Shown: positions 42,445-51,735, counted from the first letter of the stretch. The stretch is DNA of 51,755 nt from Erythrobacteraceae bacterium CCH12-C2 (GCA_001556995.1 LSKF01000042.1:1-51755), one strand, 5' to 3'. The notes: generated from the letters alone by a model not told the origin. Translations and numbers: made by a program.

Positions 42445-43659
42445 CTATTCTGCCGCCAACGCGTCAGGGTCCATGGCGGGAGCGGCCACCACCACATCAT
42501 CAATATGCGTCATCTTGAGCTTGCCCCGCTCGACCGCGAAGGCGAGCTTGCCCTCGACAAGGTCCAGCGCATCCTTACCGAACACCTCGAAGCGCCAGCC
42601 CTTGAGCACCGGCAGATCGCGCACCCCTGCGGCGAGCGATTCCATCTCCTCGGCGCGGGTGAGCAGGCGCGGGGCGACGTCGATTTCGCGGGCGCGGATC
42701 TTGAGCAGGAGCTTGAGCAGGTCTGCCACCAGCGCGCCTTCCTTGCCCAGCGGTGCGCCATGCTTGATCTTCTCGGGCATTTCGTCCTTGGGCAAGGGCT
42801 GGGCATCAGCGAGCACCTTCATCAGCCGCTTGCCGATGTCATTGTCTTTCCAAGCGGTGGAAAGCCCGCGCACCTTGGCCAGATCAGCTTGCGCCTTGGG
42901 CGGGCTTGAGGCGATGTCGGCCAGCGTTTCGTCGCGCATGATCCGCCCGCGCGGGATATTCTTGTGCTGCGCCTCGCTCTCGCGCCAGGCGGCGAGCGCC
43001 TTCATGCGGCCCAGCACCTGCGGATTGCGCCCCGGCTGGCGGATGCGCTTCCAAGCCTGCCCGGGATCGGTGATGTAGTTGGACGGATCGGCCAGCTTCT
43101 CCATCTCGGCATCAAGCCACACGCCGCGCCCCGTCTTGATGAGCTTTTTCAGAATGCGTGGGAAGATCGTTGCGAGATGCGTCACATCGCCGATGGCATA
43201 TTCGATCTGCCGGTCGGTCAGCGGACGGCGGCTCCAGTCGGTGAAACGCGCGCCCTTGTCGATGGTGAGGCCCATCCAGGTCTCGACCAGATTGGCATAG
43301 CCAATCTGTTCGGACTGGCTGATCGCCATCATCGCAATCTGGGTGTCGAAGATCGGGTGCGGGGTCTTGCCCGTGAGATTGACGATGATTTCCACATCCT
43401 GCCCGCCAGCGTGGAAGACCTTGAGCACGTCCTCATTCTCGCACATCAGATCGAGCAGCGGGGTGAGGTCGATGCCGTCTGCCATCGGATCGATCGCGGC
43501 GGCCTCTTCGGTGTTGGCGATCTGCACCAGGCACAGTTCGGGCCAATAGGTGTTTTCGCGCATGAATTCGGTGTCGACCGCGACGAATTCGGACTTGGCG
43601 AGGCGTTCGCACAGGTCCGAGAGGGCTTCAGTCGTGGTAATCAGCGGATGGATTTTCAT
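42445..43659 (-). CDS. rnd: Ribonuclease D
   Basis: A 404-residue 3'-5' exoribonuclease for tRNA maturation. DEDDy residues: D29 and E31 in VAVDTEFMRE, the aspartate in HAGGQDVEII, and Y-x3-D in IEYAIGDVTHL. A C-terminal HRDC domain follows (RMKALAAWRESEAQHKNIPR). ATG 43659 is the natural start; the open frame running on to 45189 is antisense to aspS and not real. Divergent from aspS. Confidence 0.94.
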   Translation of the reverse strand: MKIHPLITTTEALSDLCERLAKSEFVAVDTEFMRENTYWPELCLVQIANTEEAAAIDPMADGIDLTPLLDLMCENEDVLKVFHAGGQDVEIIVNLTGKTPHPIFDTQIAMMAISQSEQIGYANLVETWMGLTIDKGARFTDWSRRPLTDRQIEYAIGDVTHLATIFPRILKKLIKTGRGVWLDAEMEKLADPSNYITDPGQAWKRIRQPGRNPQVLGRMKALAAWRESEAQHKNIPRGRIMRDETLADIASSPPKAQADLAKVRGLSTAWKDNDIGKRLMKVLADAQPLPKDEMPEKIKHGAPLGKEGALVADLLKLLLKIRAREIDVAPRLLTRAEEMESLAAGVRDLPVLKGWRFEVFGKDALDLVEGKLAFAVERGKLKMTHIDDVVVAAPAMDPDALAAE

Positions 43660-43725
43660 GTCATCTTTTCGCTTTGCAGGCGGAGTGCCGCCCTCGGGAT
43701 TGATCCCAGCCGATCCTCGCACACC

Positions 43726-43754
43726 TTGACAAAGTGCGAGGCTTCCCCTGTTAG
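43726..43754 (+). promoter_or_regulatory. aspS promoter
   Basis: A perfect -35 TTGACA (43726-43731), a 17-base spacer and TGTTAG (43749-43754), followed by CGCGCC, 80 bases before the aspS ATG. Confidence 0.55.
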
Positions 43755-43833
43755 CGCGCCGACAGCCGGGCCAAGCCCAGCGCGCCGCGTGCGCGCCCCT
43801 AGCGTCATAGCCTCGGACAGGACAAGAGTTTAG

Positions 43834-45624
43834 ATGCACCCCTATCGCACGCATACTTGCGCACAGCTTTCTTTGGCCGATGTCGGCGCCACCGTTCGCC
43901 TGTCGGGATGGGTGCACCGCAAGCGTGACTTTGGCGGGGTGCTGTTCGTCGATCTGCGCGATCACTACGGCATTACCCAGATTGTCGCCGACGCGGATTC
44001 GCCCGCGCTGCCGGTGCTCGACCGGCTGCGGCTGGAATCGGTCATCACCATCGAGGGTGAGGTCAAGGCGCGCGCTGCCGAAACCGTGAACCCGCGTCTT
44101 GCCACCGGCGAGGTCGAGGTGTTTGCCCGCGCGATTACCGTGCAGAGCGCGGCGGAAGAGCTGCCCATGCCGGTGGCGGACGAGCAGCCCTATCCTGAGG
44201 ACATCCGTCTCAAGTACCGCTTCCTCGATCTGCGCCGCGAGACGCTGCACAAGAACATCATGACCCGCGTCGCGGTGATTGCTGACATGCGCCAACGGAT
44301 GGCTGCGGTCGGCTTCAATGAGTTCTCGACCCCGATCCTCACCGCCTCCAGCCCCGAAGGCGCGCGCGATTTTCTGGTGCCGAGCCGCATCCACGCGGGC
44401 AAGTTCTACGCGCTCCCGCAGGCGCCGCAGCAGTACAAGCAGCTGTTGATGGTGGCGGGCTTCGACCGCTATTTCCAGATCGCCCCCTGCTTCCGCGACG
44501 AAGACCCGCGCGCTGACCGCCTGCCGGGCGAGTTCTACCAGCTCGACCTCGAAATGAGCTTCGTCACGCAAGAAGAAGTGTGGGAGACGATGGAGCCCGT
44601 CATTCAGGGCACCTTTGCGGCTTTCGCTGGCGACAAGAAGGTCACGCCTGCGGGTGAGTTTCCGCGCATTGCCTATGATGAGGCGATGCTGAAGTACGGC
44701 TCCGACAAGCCCGATCTGCGCAACCCGCTGATCATCAGCGATGTCTCGCACCACTTCACCCAGTCGGGCTTCGGCCTGTTCGAAAAGATCGTCGGCGGCG
44801 GCGGTGTGGTGCGCGCGATCCCCGCGCCCGGCACCCACGAGAAGAGCCGCAAGTTCTTCGACGACATGAACGATTGGGCGCGCAAGGAAGGCTTTGCGGG
44901 CCTTGGCTATGTCACTCGCAAGGGCGGCGAGTTTGGCGGGCCGATCGCCAAGAATCACGGTGCAGACCGTATGGCTGAGCTTTATGCAGAGCTGGGGCTG
45001 GGCGAGAATGACGGCCTGTTTTTCGCGGCGGGCAAGGAAGCCGACGCGGCCAAGCTGGCAGGGGCCGCCCGCAACCGGGTGGGTGAAGAACTCGGCCTGA
45101 TCGATGAAGATGCCTTCGCGCTCGCCTGGATCGTCGATTTCCCGTTCTACGAATGGAACGAGGACGAGAAGAAGGTCGATTTCAGCCACAACCCCTTCTC
45201 GATGCCGCAGGGCGGGATTGAGGCGCTCAACGGGCAGGACCCGCTGACGATCAAGGCGTTCCAGTACGACCTGGTCTGCAACGGCTACGAAATCGCCTCA
45301 GGTTCGATCCGCAACCACATGCCCGAGACGATGGTGAGGGCCTTCGAGATCACCGGGCTGAGCCAGGCCGATGTCGAGGAACGCTTTGGCGGCATGTACC
45401 GCGCCTTCCAATACGGCGCGCCGCCGCACGGGGGCATGGCCGCAGGGGTGGACCGCATCGTGATGCTTCTGTGCGGAGCGAAGAACCTGCGCGAGATCTC
45501 GCTCTTCCCGATGAACCAGCGCGCCGAAGACCTTCTGATGGGTGCACCGAGCCCGGCCGAACCGCGGTCCTTGCGCGAACTGCACCTGCGCGTGGTCGAG
45601 CCGCAGGCCAAGCCCGCAGGCTGA
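43834..45624 (+). CDS. aspS: Aspartyl-tRNA synthetase
   Basis: A 596-residue class II synthetase. The N-terminal OB-fold binds the anticodon ([20 protein letters not shown]); motif 2 reads [16 protein letters not shown]; motif 3 reads [13 protein letters not shown]. The bacterial GAD insertion is present around residues 290-420. Alphaproteobacterial AspRS is often non-discriminating and also charges tRNA-Asn; gatCAB is not in the window to support this. Confidence 0.96.
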   Translation: MHPYRTHTCAQLSLADVGATVRLSGWVHRKRDFGGVLFVDLRDHYGITQIVADADSPALPVLDRLRLESVITIEGEVKARAAETVNPRLATGEVEVFARAITVQSAAEELPMPVADEQPYPEDIRLKYRFLDLRRETLHKNIMTRVAVIADMRQRMAAVGFNEFSTPILTASSPEGARDFLVPSRIHAGKFYALPQAPQQYKQLLMVAGFDRYFQIAPCFRDEDPRADRLPGEFYQLDLEMSFVTQEEVWETMEPVIQGTFAAFAGDKKVTPAGEFPRIAYDEAMLKYGSDKPDLRNPLIISDVSHHFTQSGFGLFEKIVGGGGVVRAIPAPGTHEKSRKFFDDMNDWARKEGFAGLGYVTRKGGEFGGPIAKNHGADRMAELYAELGLGENDGLFFAAGKEADAAKLAGAARNRVGEELGLIDEDAFALAWIVDFPFYEWNEDEKKVDFSHNPFSMPQGGIEALNGQDPLTIKAFQYDLVCNGYEIASGSIRNHMPETMVRAFEITGLSQADVEERFGGMYRAFQYGAPPHGGMAAGVDRIVMLLCGAKNLREISLFPMNQRAEDLLMGAPSPAEPRSLRELHLRVVEPQAKPAG

Positions 45625-45643
45625 CCTGCGCGGGGAGGGTGGT

Positions 45644-46660
45644 CTAACCGCCCTCCAACCCGGCGATGAATGCTGCGACGTTTCGGCCCAAGGCTGCGAC
45701 GTCGTAGCCGCCTTCCATTACGGTGATCGTCGGCAGGCCGAGCGTCGCGATGCTGTTGCCGATCCGTTGCATGTCTTCGGTGGTCAGTGCGAAGTGCGAT
45801 ATCGGGTCATTGGCGAAGGTGTCTGCGCCGTAGCTGACGATCAGGGTCTTTGCCCCGAACGCGGAAATCGCCTCCAGCGCCTTGCCGAGCGCCACCTCAT
45901 ATTGTGCCCACCCGGTGCCGCGCGGCAGCGGCTGGTTGAAGGTTGTGCCTTCCCCGGCACCCGCCCCGCGCTCGTCGGCGTGGCCCCAGAAATAGGGGTA
46001 ATCGGTGCGCGGATCGGCGTGGATCGAGGCGAAGAACACAGCCCCATCTTCGTAGAAAATGTCCTGCGTGCCGTTGCCGTGGTGATAGTCCACATCAAGC
46101 ACCGCGACCGGCCCCAAACCTCGCGCCTCGGCAGCACGCGCGACGATGGCGGCGTTGTTGAGGTAGCAATAGCCGCCAAAGTAATCTCGTCCCGCGTGGT
46201 GCCCCGGCGGGCGACATAGCGCGAAGGCCTGCGACTCGCAGCCATCCGTGACGGCCGCGAGCGCGCTCAGCGCCGACTGCGCCCCCCAATAGGCAGCTTC
46301 CCAGGTGCTCGCAGTAATTGGCGTGGCCGCATCAAAGCCATATTGCCCGAGCCGCGCATCGATCCGGTCATGCGCGAGCGCGCGCCGTCCGCGGATCGGG
46401 AAGGCATAGCCAATTGCATCGCCGCTTCGTCCCTGAGCCAGCCACGTTTCATGCGCGGATTGCACGAAGGCGACGTAAGCGGGATCATGCACCGCAAGGA
46501 TGGCGGCAAGCCCGTGATCAACAGGGGGCGTCGTCTGAGCCACTTGCGCCAGCATGGAATCGAGCCGCGCGGGGCTTTCGGCGTATGTCATCCATTCGCC
46601 GTTGTTCAATTCGCGCAGCGGGGCGTGGGCTTTCTGCCGAGGGGAATAGATTGTTTTCAT
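45644..46660 (-). CDS. Histone deacetylase-superfamily protein (acetylpolyamine amidohydrolase-like)
   Basis: A 338-residue zinc-dependent deacetylase: CRPPGHHAGRDYFGGYCYLN has the catalytic histidine pair, DVDYHHGNGTQDIFY the zinc aspartate and histidine, and YGADTFANDP the second zinc aspartate. N-terminal MKTIYSPRQKAH resembles acetylpolyamine amidohydrolases. ATG 46660 is chosen because the extension to 46738 is not family-like. Convergent with aspS. The natural substrate is inferred. Confidence 0.88.
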   Translation of the reverse strand: MKTIYSPRQKAHAPLRELNNGEWMTYAESPARLDSMLAQVAQTTPPVDHGLAAILAVHDPAYVAFVQSAHETWLAQGRSGDAIGYAFPIRGRRALAHDRIDARLGQYGFDAATPITASTWEAAYWGAQSALSALAAVTDGCESQAFALCRPPGHHAGRDYFGGYCYLNNAAIVARAAEARGLGPVAVLDVDYHHGNGTQDIFYEDGAVFFASIHADPRTDYPYFWGHADERGAGAGEGTTFNQPLPRGTGWAQYEVALGKALEAISAFGAKTLIVSYGADTFANDPISHFALTTEDMQRIGNSIATLGLPTITVMEGGYDVAALGRNVAAFIAGLEGG

Positions 46661-46776
46661 AATGATCTTGTCGCCCTTCGCATGGCCGTTTGGCGTCTGG
46701 CAAGATGCGAGCCGTGCCGACGCACCGGAACTTTTCATTCATTGCGGATCCGACGCGCGCTTACCGTCATGCCCAC

Positions 46777-46805
46777 TTGCGTATCCCCGCGCCCTTCATT
46801 AGGGC
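46777..46805 (+). promoter_or_regulatory. Candidate acpP promoter
   Basis: TTGCGT (46777-46782), a 17-base spacer and TAGGGC (46800-46805) followed by GGGCGGG, 39 bases before the acpP start. Confidence 0.45.
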
Positions 46806-46844
46806 GGGCGGGACTATTCTAACCCCAGTCCAAGAGGGAATAAC

Positions 46845-47081
46845 ATGAGCGATACTGCCGATCGGGTCTCGAAGATCGTTGTCGAGCATCTCGGCGTCGA
46901 AGCTGACAAGGTGACTCAGGATGCCAGCTTCATCGACGATCTGGGCGCGGACAGCCTCGACATCGTCGAACTGGTGATGGCCTTCGAAGAGGAATTCGGC
47001 GTCGAAATCCCCGATGATGCGGCCGAGAAGATCACCACCGTTGGTGACGCGACCAAGTACATCGAAGAGCACAAGGGCTAA
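46845..47081 (+). CDS. acpP: Acyl carrier protein
   Basis: A 78-residue acidic protein carrying growing acyl chains; the phosphopantetheine serine is S37 in [26 protein letters not shown] precedes the ATG. fabF follows after a terminator-like hairpin, the usual acpP-fabF pair. Confidence 0.97.
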   Translation: MSDTADRVSKIVVEHLGVEADKVTQDASFIDDLGADSLDIVELVMAFEEEFGVEIPDDAAEKITTVGDATKYIEEHKG

Positions 47082-47196
47082 GCCCTTTTCGCCAAGCGCC
47101 TTGGTGCTCGCCTCTGCTGCCATTCACTCACTCCGGATGGGGACCGACGTGGCGGCGAACCGGCGACTGGTTTGCCGGAACGCGTATCAAGGCTTA

Positions 47197-47237
47197 AACA
47201 GGCTCAGCCCCTAACCCGGGTTGGGCCTGTTGCTTTT
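47197..47237. terminator. Terminator or attenuator hairpin between acpP and fabF
   Basis: A 14-pair stem: 47197-47210 with 47218-47231, two G-U pairs, seven-base loop, then GCTTTT. The T tract is short, so a fraction of transcripts may read through into fabF, giving far more acpP than fabF mRNA. A second small hairpin (TGCCGC/GCGGCA, 47244-47261) follows. Confidence 0.65.
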
Positions 47238-47286
47238 GCGGAGTGCCGCCACGCTGCGGCATGATCCGCCTTTTCGGAGAATGCGA

Positions 47287-48546
47287 ATGCGCCGTGTGGT
47301 TGTAACCGGGCTTGGCCTTGTCACCCCGCTGGGGGCCGATGTCGAAACGACATGGGCTAACCTGATCGCAGGTGAGAGCGGAGCGGGCCAGATCACCCGG
47401 TTCGATACCTCGAACCAGAAATGCACCATTGCCTGCGAGGTGAAGCCCAAGGATCATCCATGGGGATTCGACCCCGACAAGCGGGTGGACCACAAGGTCC
47501 AGCGCCAGGTCGATCCCTTTATCGTCTATGGCATCGATGCCGCAGGTCAGGCGCTCGAAGACGCGGGCCTGACCGAGATGACTCAGGCCGAGAAGGAGCG
47601 CACCGGCTGCTCGATCGGTTCGGGCATTGGAGGCCTGCCGGGGATCGAGATCGAGAGCGTCAACCTGCACGAACGCGGGCCGTCGCGGGTTTCGCCGCAC
47701 TTCGTCCACGGGCGGCTGATCAACCTCATCACCGGACAGGTTCAGATCAAGTACGGCTTTATGGGGCCGAACCATGCGGTCGTGACCGCGTGCTCCACCG
47801 GCGCGCACTCGATTGGCGATGCGGCGCGCATGATCATGGCCGACGATGCCGACATCATGCTGGCGGGCGGGGCGGAAAGCACCATCAACCCGCTCGGCAT
47901 CGCTGGTTTCGCGCAGGCGCGCGCTCTCAACATGAGCATGAACGACCGTCCGACCGAAGCCAGCCGCCCCTATGACCGGAACCGCGACGGCTTCGTCATG
48001 GGCGAAGGCGCGGGCGTGCTGGTGCTCGAGGAATACGAACGCGCCAAGGCGCGCGGTGCGAAAATCTATGCCGAAGTCACCGGCTATGGTCTGTCGGGCG
48101 ATGCCTACCACGTCACCGCTCCGCACCCCGAAGGCCGCGGCGCGGAACTGGCGATGCGCATGGCATTGAAGAAGGCGGGCCTTGGGCCGGGCGATATCGA
48201 TTACATCAACGCCCACGGCACCTCGACCATGGCTGACACCATCGAACTCGCCGCGATTAAGCGCGTGCTGGGCGATGACTTGGGCGGTGCCTCGATGTCC
48301 TCCACCAAGTCCGCGATCGGGCACCTTCTGGGCGGTGCGGGCGCGGTGGAGGCGATCTTCTGCATCCTTGCGATGCGCGACGGGATCGTTCCGCCAACGC
48401 TCAACCTGCACGATCCCGACGACGGCACCGAAGGCATCGACCTCGTTCCGCTCGTGGCGAGGAAGCGCGAAGTGCGTGCGGTGCTGAACAATTCCTTCGG
48501 TTTCGGCGGCACCAACGCCTCGATCATCATGCAGAAGGTCGACTGA
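47287..48546 (+). CDS. fabF: Beta-ketoacyl-ACP synthase II
   Basis: A 419-residue KAS II elongating acyl-ACP. Active site: C169 in TACSTGAHS, H310 in NAHGTST and H346 in AIGHLLGG. ATG 47287 has CGGAGAA eight bases upstream; ATG 47281 is too close to it. mltG follows after 4 bases. Confidence 0.96.
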   Translation: MRRVVVTGLGLVTPLGADVETTWANLIAGESGAGQITRFDTSNQKCTIACEVKPKDHPWGFDPDKRVDHKVQRQVDPFIVYGIDAAGQALEDAGLTEMTQAEKERTGCSIGSGIGGLPGIEIESVNLHERGPSRVSPHFVHGRLINLITGQVQIKYGFMGPNHAVVTACSTGAHSIGDAARMIMADDADIMLAGGAESTINPLGIAGFAQARALNMSMNDRPTEASRPYDRNRDGFVMGEGAGVLVLEEYERAKARGAKIYAEVTGYGLSGDAYHVTAPHPEGRGAELAMRMALKKAGLGPGDIDYINAHGTSTMADTIELAAIKRVLGDDLGGASMSSTKSAIGHLLGGAGAVEAIFCILAMRDGIVPPTLNLHDPDDGTEGIDLVPLVARKREVRAVLNNSFGFGGTNASIIMQKVD

Positions 48547-48550
48547 CACA

Positions 48551-49516
48551 GTGACACGCGCGCGTGGGCTGGTGCTGGCTGTGCTCGGCGCGGGTCTCGC
48601 CGCGCTGGTGCTGGCGTGGGTCTTTTTGGGATCGGCGACTGTCACCAAGGAGACCAGCTTCACCATCCCCGCCGGCGCTTCGGTCGCGTCGGTGGCTGAG
48701 AAGTTGGAGGCCGAAGGACTGATCTCCTCCGCCGCCGGTTTCGTGCTGCAAGCCCGCGTGTTCGGATCAGACGCACCGATTCAGGCGGGCGAGTTCCTGC
48801 TCAAGCCCGGTATGAGCCAGAGCGCGATCCTCGCCGCGTTCCAATCGGGCGATGTGATCCGGCGGTTCGTCACCATTCCCGAAGGCATGCCCTCGATCCT
48901 CGTGTGGGAACGCTTGATGGCCGAGGACCTGCTGACCGGCGAGATCGACGTGCCCCCTGAAGGCTCGATCCTCCCCGATACCTACGCCTTCGAACGCGGT
49001 CAGCCGCGCGCCGAGCTGGTCGCGCAGATGCAGGCGGCGATGGACCGGGCGCTGGCCGAGGAATGGGCCAAGCGTTCCCCCCGCATCGCGGTCGACACGA
49101 TGCGCGATGCGCTGATCCTCGCCTCGATCGTGGAGAAGGAAACCGGCAAGCCCGAAGAGCGCCGGATGGTGGCGGGGCTCTATTCCAACCGCGTGCGCAC
49201 GGGCATGAAGCTCCAGGCCGATCCCACGATCATCTACCCGATCACCAAGGGCAAGCCGCTGGGCCGCCGCATCCGCCAGTCGGAAATCGCTGCGGTCAAT
49301 GGCTACAACACCTATACCCGCGTCGGCCTGCCCGAAGGCCCGATCACCAATCCCGGGCGCGAGAGTATCGCCGCGGTAATGAACCCGGAGAACACCGCCG
49401 CGCTGTTCATGGTGGCCGATGGCACCGGCGGGCACTGGTTCGCCAGTACGCTCGCCGAACACAATGCCAATGTCGCCAAGTGGTATGCGATCCGCCGCGA
49501 GCGGGGTGAAATGTGA
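48551..49516 (+). CDS. mltG: Endolytic peptidoglycan transglycosylase MltG
   Basis: A 321-residue protein with one N-terminal membrane helix (8-27), a LysM-like region (IPAGASVASVAEKLEAEGL) and the YceG catalytic domain; ILASIVEKETG gives E195 as the likely catalytic residue, and LQADPTIIYPITKG is typical. It would end glycan strand growth. GTG start four bases after fabF; the fabF-mltG order is common in alphaproteobacteria. Confidence 0.94.
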   Translation: MTRARGLVLAVLGAGLAALVLAWVFLGSATVTKETSFTIPAGASVASVAEKLEAEGLISSAAGFVLQARVFGSDAPIQAGEFLLKPGMSQSAILAAFQSGDVIRRFVTIPEGMPSILVWERLMAEDLLTGEIDVPPEGSILPDTYAFERGQPRAELVAQMQAAMDRALAEEWAKRSPRIAVDTMRDALILASIVEKETGKPEERRMVAGLYSNRVRTGMKLQADPTIIYPITKGKPLGRRIRQSEIAAVNGYNTYTRVGLPEGPITNPGRESIAAVMNPENTAALFMVADGTGGHWFASTLAEHNANVAKWYAIRRERGEM

Positions 49517-49529
49517 CGGCTTGCCCGTC

Positions 49530-49550
49530 ATCCCGGACTTGATCCGGGAT
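49530..49550. repeat. Short interspersed palindrome between mltG and the 2H gene
   Basis: ATCCCGGA and TCCGGGAT pair perfectly around CTTGA. This sequence resembles a short repeat I recall as frequent in intergenic regions of alphaproteobacteria. No T run follows, so it is not a classical terminator, though it may protect mltG mRNA. Confidence 0.6.
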
Positions 49551-49573
49551 CGCTCTCCCAGCAGACCACCGGC

Positions 49574-50104
49574 ATGGCTGACCCCTTCATCCTTACCGCC
49601 GCGCTGCCACCCGATCTGGCGGGCTTTGCGGAAGGGCTCCGCCGCGCGCATTACCCGCCCGAGCGCAATCACCTGCACGCGCACGTCACGCTGTTCCATT
49701 CCTTCGCGCCCTCGCTGCTGGAGGAACTGCGCGACTTCCTCCCTCGCATCACCGCCGAATTCGCTCCCCCGCAAGGCGCGGTGAGCGGGGTCATGGATCT
49801 CGGCAAAGGCACCGCGATCGCGTTGGAAGCGCCGCAGCTCTTGACCCTGCGCGGTCTGATCGCGGAGCATTTCCATGGCAGCCTGACCGCCCAGGACCTC
49901 CACGAGCCGCGCCCGCATATCACTATCCAGAACAAGGTGACCAAACACGAAGCCCGCGCGCTGCAGGCAAGCCTGCACCCGGTGCTGGCGCCGTGGGCGG
50001 CCAAGGGCTGGTTCACCTTCCCCGCGCTGGAACTGTGGCACTATCGCGGCGGACCGTGGGAGCGGGTGAAGACCTGCGCCTTTCGCGGGCGCGCCAGGCT
50101 CTAG
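49574..50104 (+). CDS. 2H phosphoesterase (2'-5' RNA ligase family)
   Basis: A 176-residue protein with the two H-x-T/I-x motifs of the 2H superfamily: HVTL in LHAHVTLFH and HITI in RPHITIQNK. Members act on cyclic phosphodiesters or 2'-5' links in RNA; the substrate here is unknown. The ATG lacks a clear ribosome site. It lies 57 bases after mltG, behind a short palindromic repeat. Confidence 0.8.
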   Translation: MADPFILTAALPPDLAGFAEGLRRAHYPPERNHLHAHVTLFHSFAPSLLEELRDFLPRITAEFAPPQGAVSGVMDLGKGTAIALEAPQLLTLRGLIAEHFHGSLTAQDLHEPRPHITIQNKVTKHEARALQASLHPVLAPWAAKGWFTFPALELWHYRGGPWERVKTCAFRGRARL

Positions 50105-50126
50105 GCCCGCAGCCCCGCATCCGGGC

Positions 50127-50155
50127 TTGACCGCGCGCACCCAGCGCCCTAGATG
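50127..50155 (+). promoter_or_regulatory. tRNA-Met promoter
   Basis: TTGACC (50127-50132), a 17-base spacer and TAGATG (50150-50155), followed by CGCGCC, about 65 bases before the tRNA. The -35 matches the consensus at five of six bases. Confidence 0.55.
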
Positions 50156-50221
50156 CGCGCCTCGCCCGGGCCGACACCCGCAGGCGAATCCGGTCGCCTG
50201 CGCGCCGCCGGAGCCCTCTGG

Positions 50222-50298
50222 GGCGGAGTAGCTCAGCCGGTTAGAGCAGCGGAATCATAATCCGCGTGTCGGGGGTTCGAGTCCCTCCTCCGCTACCA
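50222..50298 (+). tRNA. tRNA-Met (CAT anticodon, elongator type)
   Basis: A complete cloverleaf: acceptor GGCGGAG with CTCCGCT (one G-U at the first pair), D stem GCTC/GAGC, anticodon stem GCGGA/TCCGC with CAT, T arm GGGGG-TTCGAGT-CCCTC, discriminator A and encoded CCA (50296-50298). It lacks the first-pair C-A mismatch of initiator tRNA. A CAT anticodon could also be tRNA-Ile2 with lysidine, but the arms look like elongator methionine. It is next to an integrase gene. Confidence 0.95.
50262..50298 (+). other. Probable attachment site in the tRNA-Met 3' half
   Basis: P4-type integrases usually recombine into the anticodon-to-3' end region of tRNA genes and leave the gene intact. The integrase starts 178 bases beyond the CCA in the expected orientation. 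The second copy that would define the core lies outside the window, so the limits are estimated. Confidence 0.5.
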
Positions 50299-50423
50299 TA
50301 GGCCTTTCCGGAAGCTTCCAGATGCTTCCGAATTCATCCGAAAATCGCTGAAAAAGTAGAGGGTTGCGGGTGATTCGCGTCCGCATGCGTCCATGGCCTT
50401 CCACATGCAGCCAAATTTGGTGT

Positions 50424-50475
50424 GGGGGTATTTTGGGGGTATTTTCGCGGAGTATCGGAAAGGAGCGATACCCCC
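50424..50475 (+). promoter_or_regulatory. Repeat-rich leader of the integrase gene
   Basis: GGGGGTATTTT occurs twice in tandem (50424-50434 and 50435-50445). Its first eight bases can pair with ATACCCCC at 50468-50475, directly before the ATG, leaving the ribosome site AAGGAG (50459-50464) in the loop. This could be integrase arm-site DNA, an autorepression operator, or an mRNA structure limiting translation. Confidence 0.5.
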
Positions 50476-51735
50476 ATGCCTCTCACAGAGAACCAAGCGA
50501 AGAACGCCAAGCCGCTGGAGCGCGCTTACAAGCTAGCCGACAGCGAAGGCCTGTTTCTGCTCGTCCAGCCGAATGGCGCGAAGCTCTGGCGGATGAAGTA
50601 CCGCTTTGCAGGCAAGGAGAAGCTGCTCTCCTTCGGAGCCTACCCGGCATTGGGGATCGCAGCTGCCAGAGAAAAGCGTCGGGCGGCTAAAGCCCTCCTC
50701 GCGGAAGGCAGAGACCCGATGTTGGCCAAGGGCCAAGTAATATCGGAGGGAGGGGACACCTTCTTCGCCGTCGCGAACCGCTGGCATGAGAACCGAAAGA
50801 CTGCACTGGATCCGGCGCATGCCGATCGTGTCTGGTCCCGAATGGAGCGGGATGTGTTCCCCTACATCGGCCAAAGACCGATTCAGGAGATCACCGCGCC
50901 AGAGGTTCTGGAGATGATACGCCGGATAGAGTCACGCGGCGCGCTCGATATCAGCCGGCGTGCTAAGCAGGGGGTGGGTCAGGTCTTTCAGTTTGCCATT
51001 GCTTGCGGGTTGGCCTCCAGTGATCCGACAGCAAATCTCCGCGGCGCCCTGAAGCCACGGCCAAGGGTAAAGCACATGAGCCGCTTGCCACTTGTTGAGT
51101 TCCCCGCGTTTATTGAGAAGGTCCGAGACTACCAGGAAGAAGGTGACCGGCGCTCGGCAATCACGAGGGACGCGGTCATGTTCGCCTTGCTGACCTGGGT
51201 CCGGACCAAGGAGCTTCGTCTCGCTGTCAAATCAGAGTTCGAGGACCTCCACGGCAAAAATCCGCTGTGGCGCATCCCGGCCGCGCGGATGAAGATGGGG
51301 CGAGAACACCTAGTCCCTCTTTCCGCTCAGGCTGCCCAGATAGCTAGGAGGACGATATCGCGCGCGACAGGCGAATTCTTGTTCCCTGGGGTGAGCGCAG
51401 ACAAGCCGCTGTCTGAAAACACTATGATCTACGCCCTATACCGGCTTGGTTATCATAGTCGGCAGACGGTCCATGGGTTCCGGGGGCTGGCCAGCACCTG
51501 GGCGAACGAGCAACTGGTCGAGTTTGGCAAGCCTGCGATTTGGATCCGGAAGTACCATGAGGATTGGGTCGAGATGCAGCTCGCCCATTCCGAAAAGAAC
51601 GACGTCCGAGGTGCTTACAACGCTGCCGAGTATCTCGTCCCTCGGCGACGCATGATGCAGGATTGGGCCGACTTCCTCGATGGGAACAAGGTGGTCCAGC
51701 TCAAAAAACGTATGGCCCGCCCCGCTTGCAAGTAG
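50476..51735 (+). CDS. P4-type tyrosine integrase
   Basis: A 419-residue site-specific recombinase. The N-terminal arm-binding domain (LTENQAKNAKPLERAYKLAD, then GLFLLVQPNGAKLWRMKYRF) is DUF4102-like; a core-binding helical domain spans about 95-195; the catalytic domain holds R243, H333 and R336 in VHGFRG, H371 in LAHSEK and nucleophile Y381 in GAYNAAEYL. All expected residues are present, so it should be active. ATG 50476 is preceded by AAGGAG. Inserted next to tRNA-Met, its likely target. Confidence 0.94.
   Translation: MPLTENQAKNAKPLERAYKLADSEGLFLLVQPNGAKLWRMKYRFAGKEKLLSFGAYPALGIAAAREKRRAAKALLAEGRDPMLAKGQVISEGGDTFFAVANRWHENRKTALDPAHADRVWSRMERDVFPYIGQRPIQEITAPEVLEMIRRIESRGALDISRRAKQGVGQVFQFAIACGLASSDPTANLRGALKPRPRVKHMSRLPLVEFPAFIEKVRDYQEEGDRRSAITRDAVMFALLTWVRTKELRLAVKSEFEDLHGKNPLWRIPAARMKMGREHLVPLSAQAAQIARRTISRATGEFLFPGVSADKPLSENTMIYALYRLGYHSRQTVHGFRGLASTWANEQLVEFGKPAIWIRKYHEDWVEMQLAHSEKNDVRGAYNAAEYLVPRRRMMQDWADFLDGNKVVQLKKRMARPACK

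Noticed and set aside
43660..45189. A long minus-strand open frame that extends rnd to 914 codons across aspS.
   Set aside because: It is antisense to the conserved aspS coding sequence, and rnd has its own normal start at 43659.
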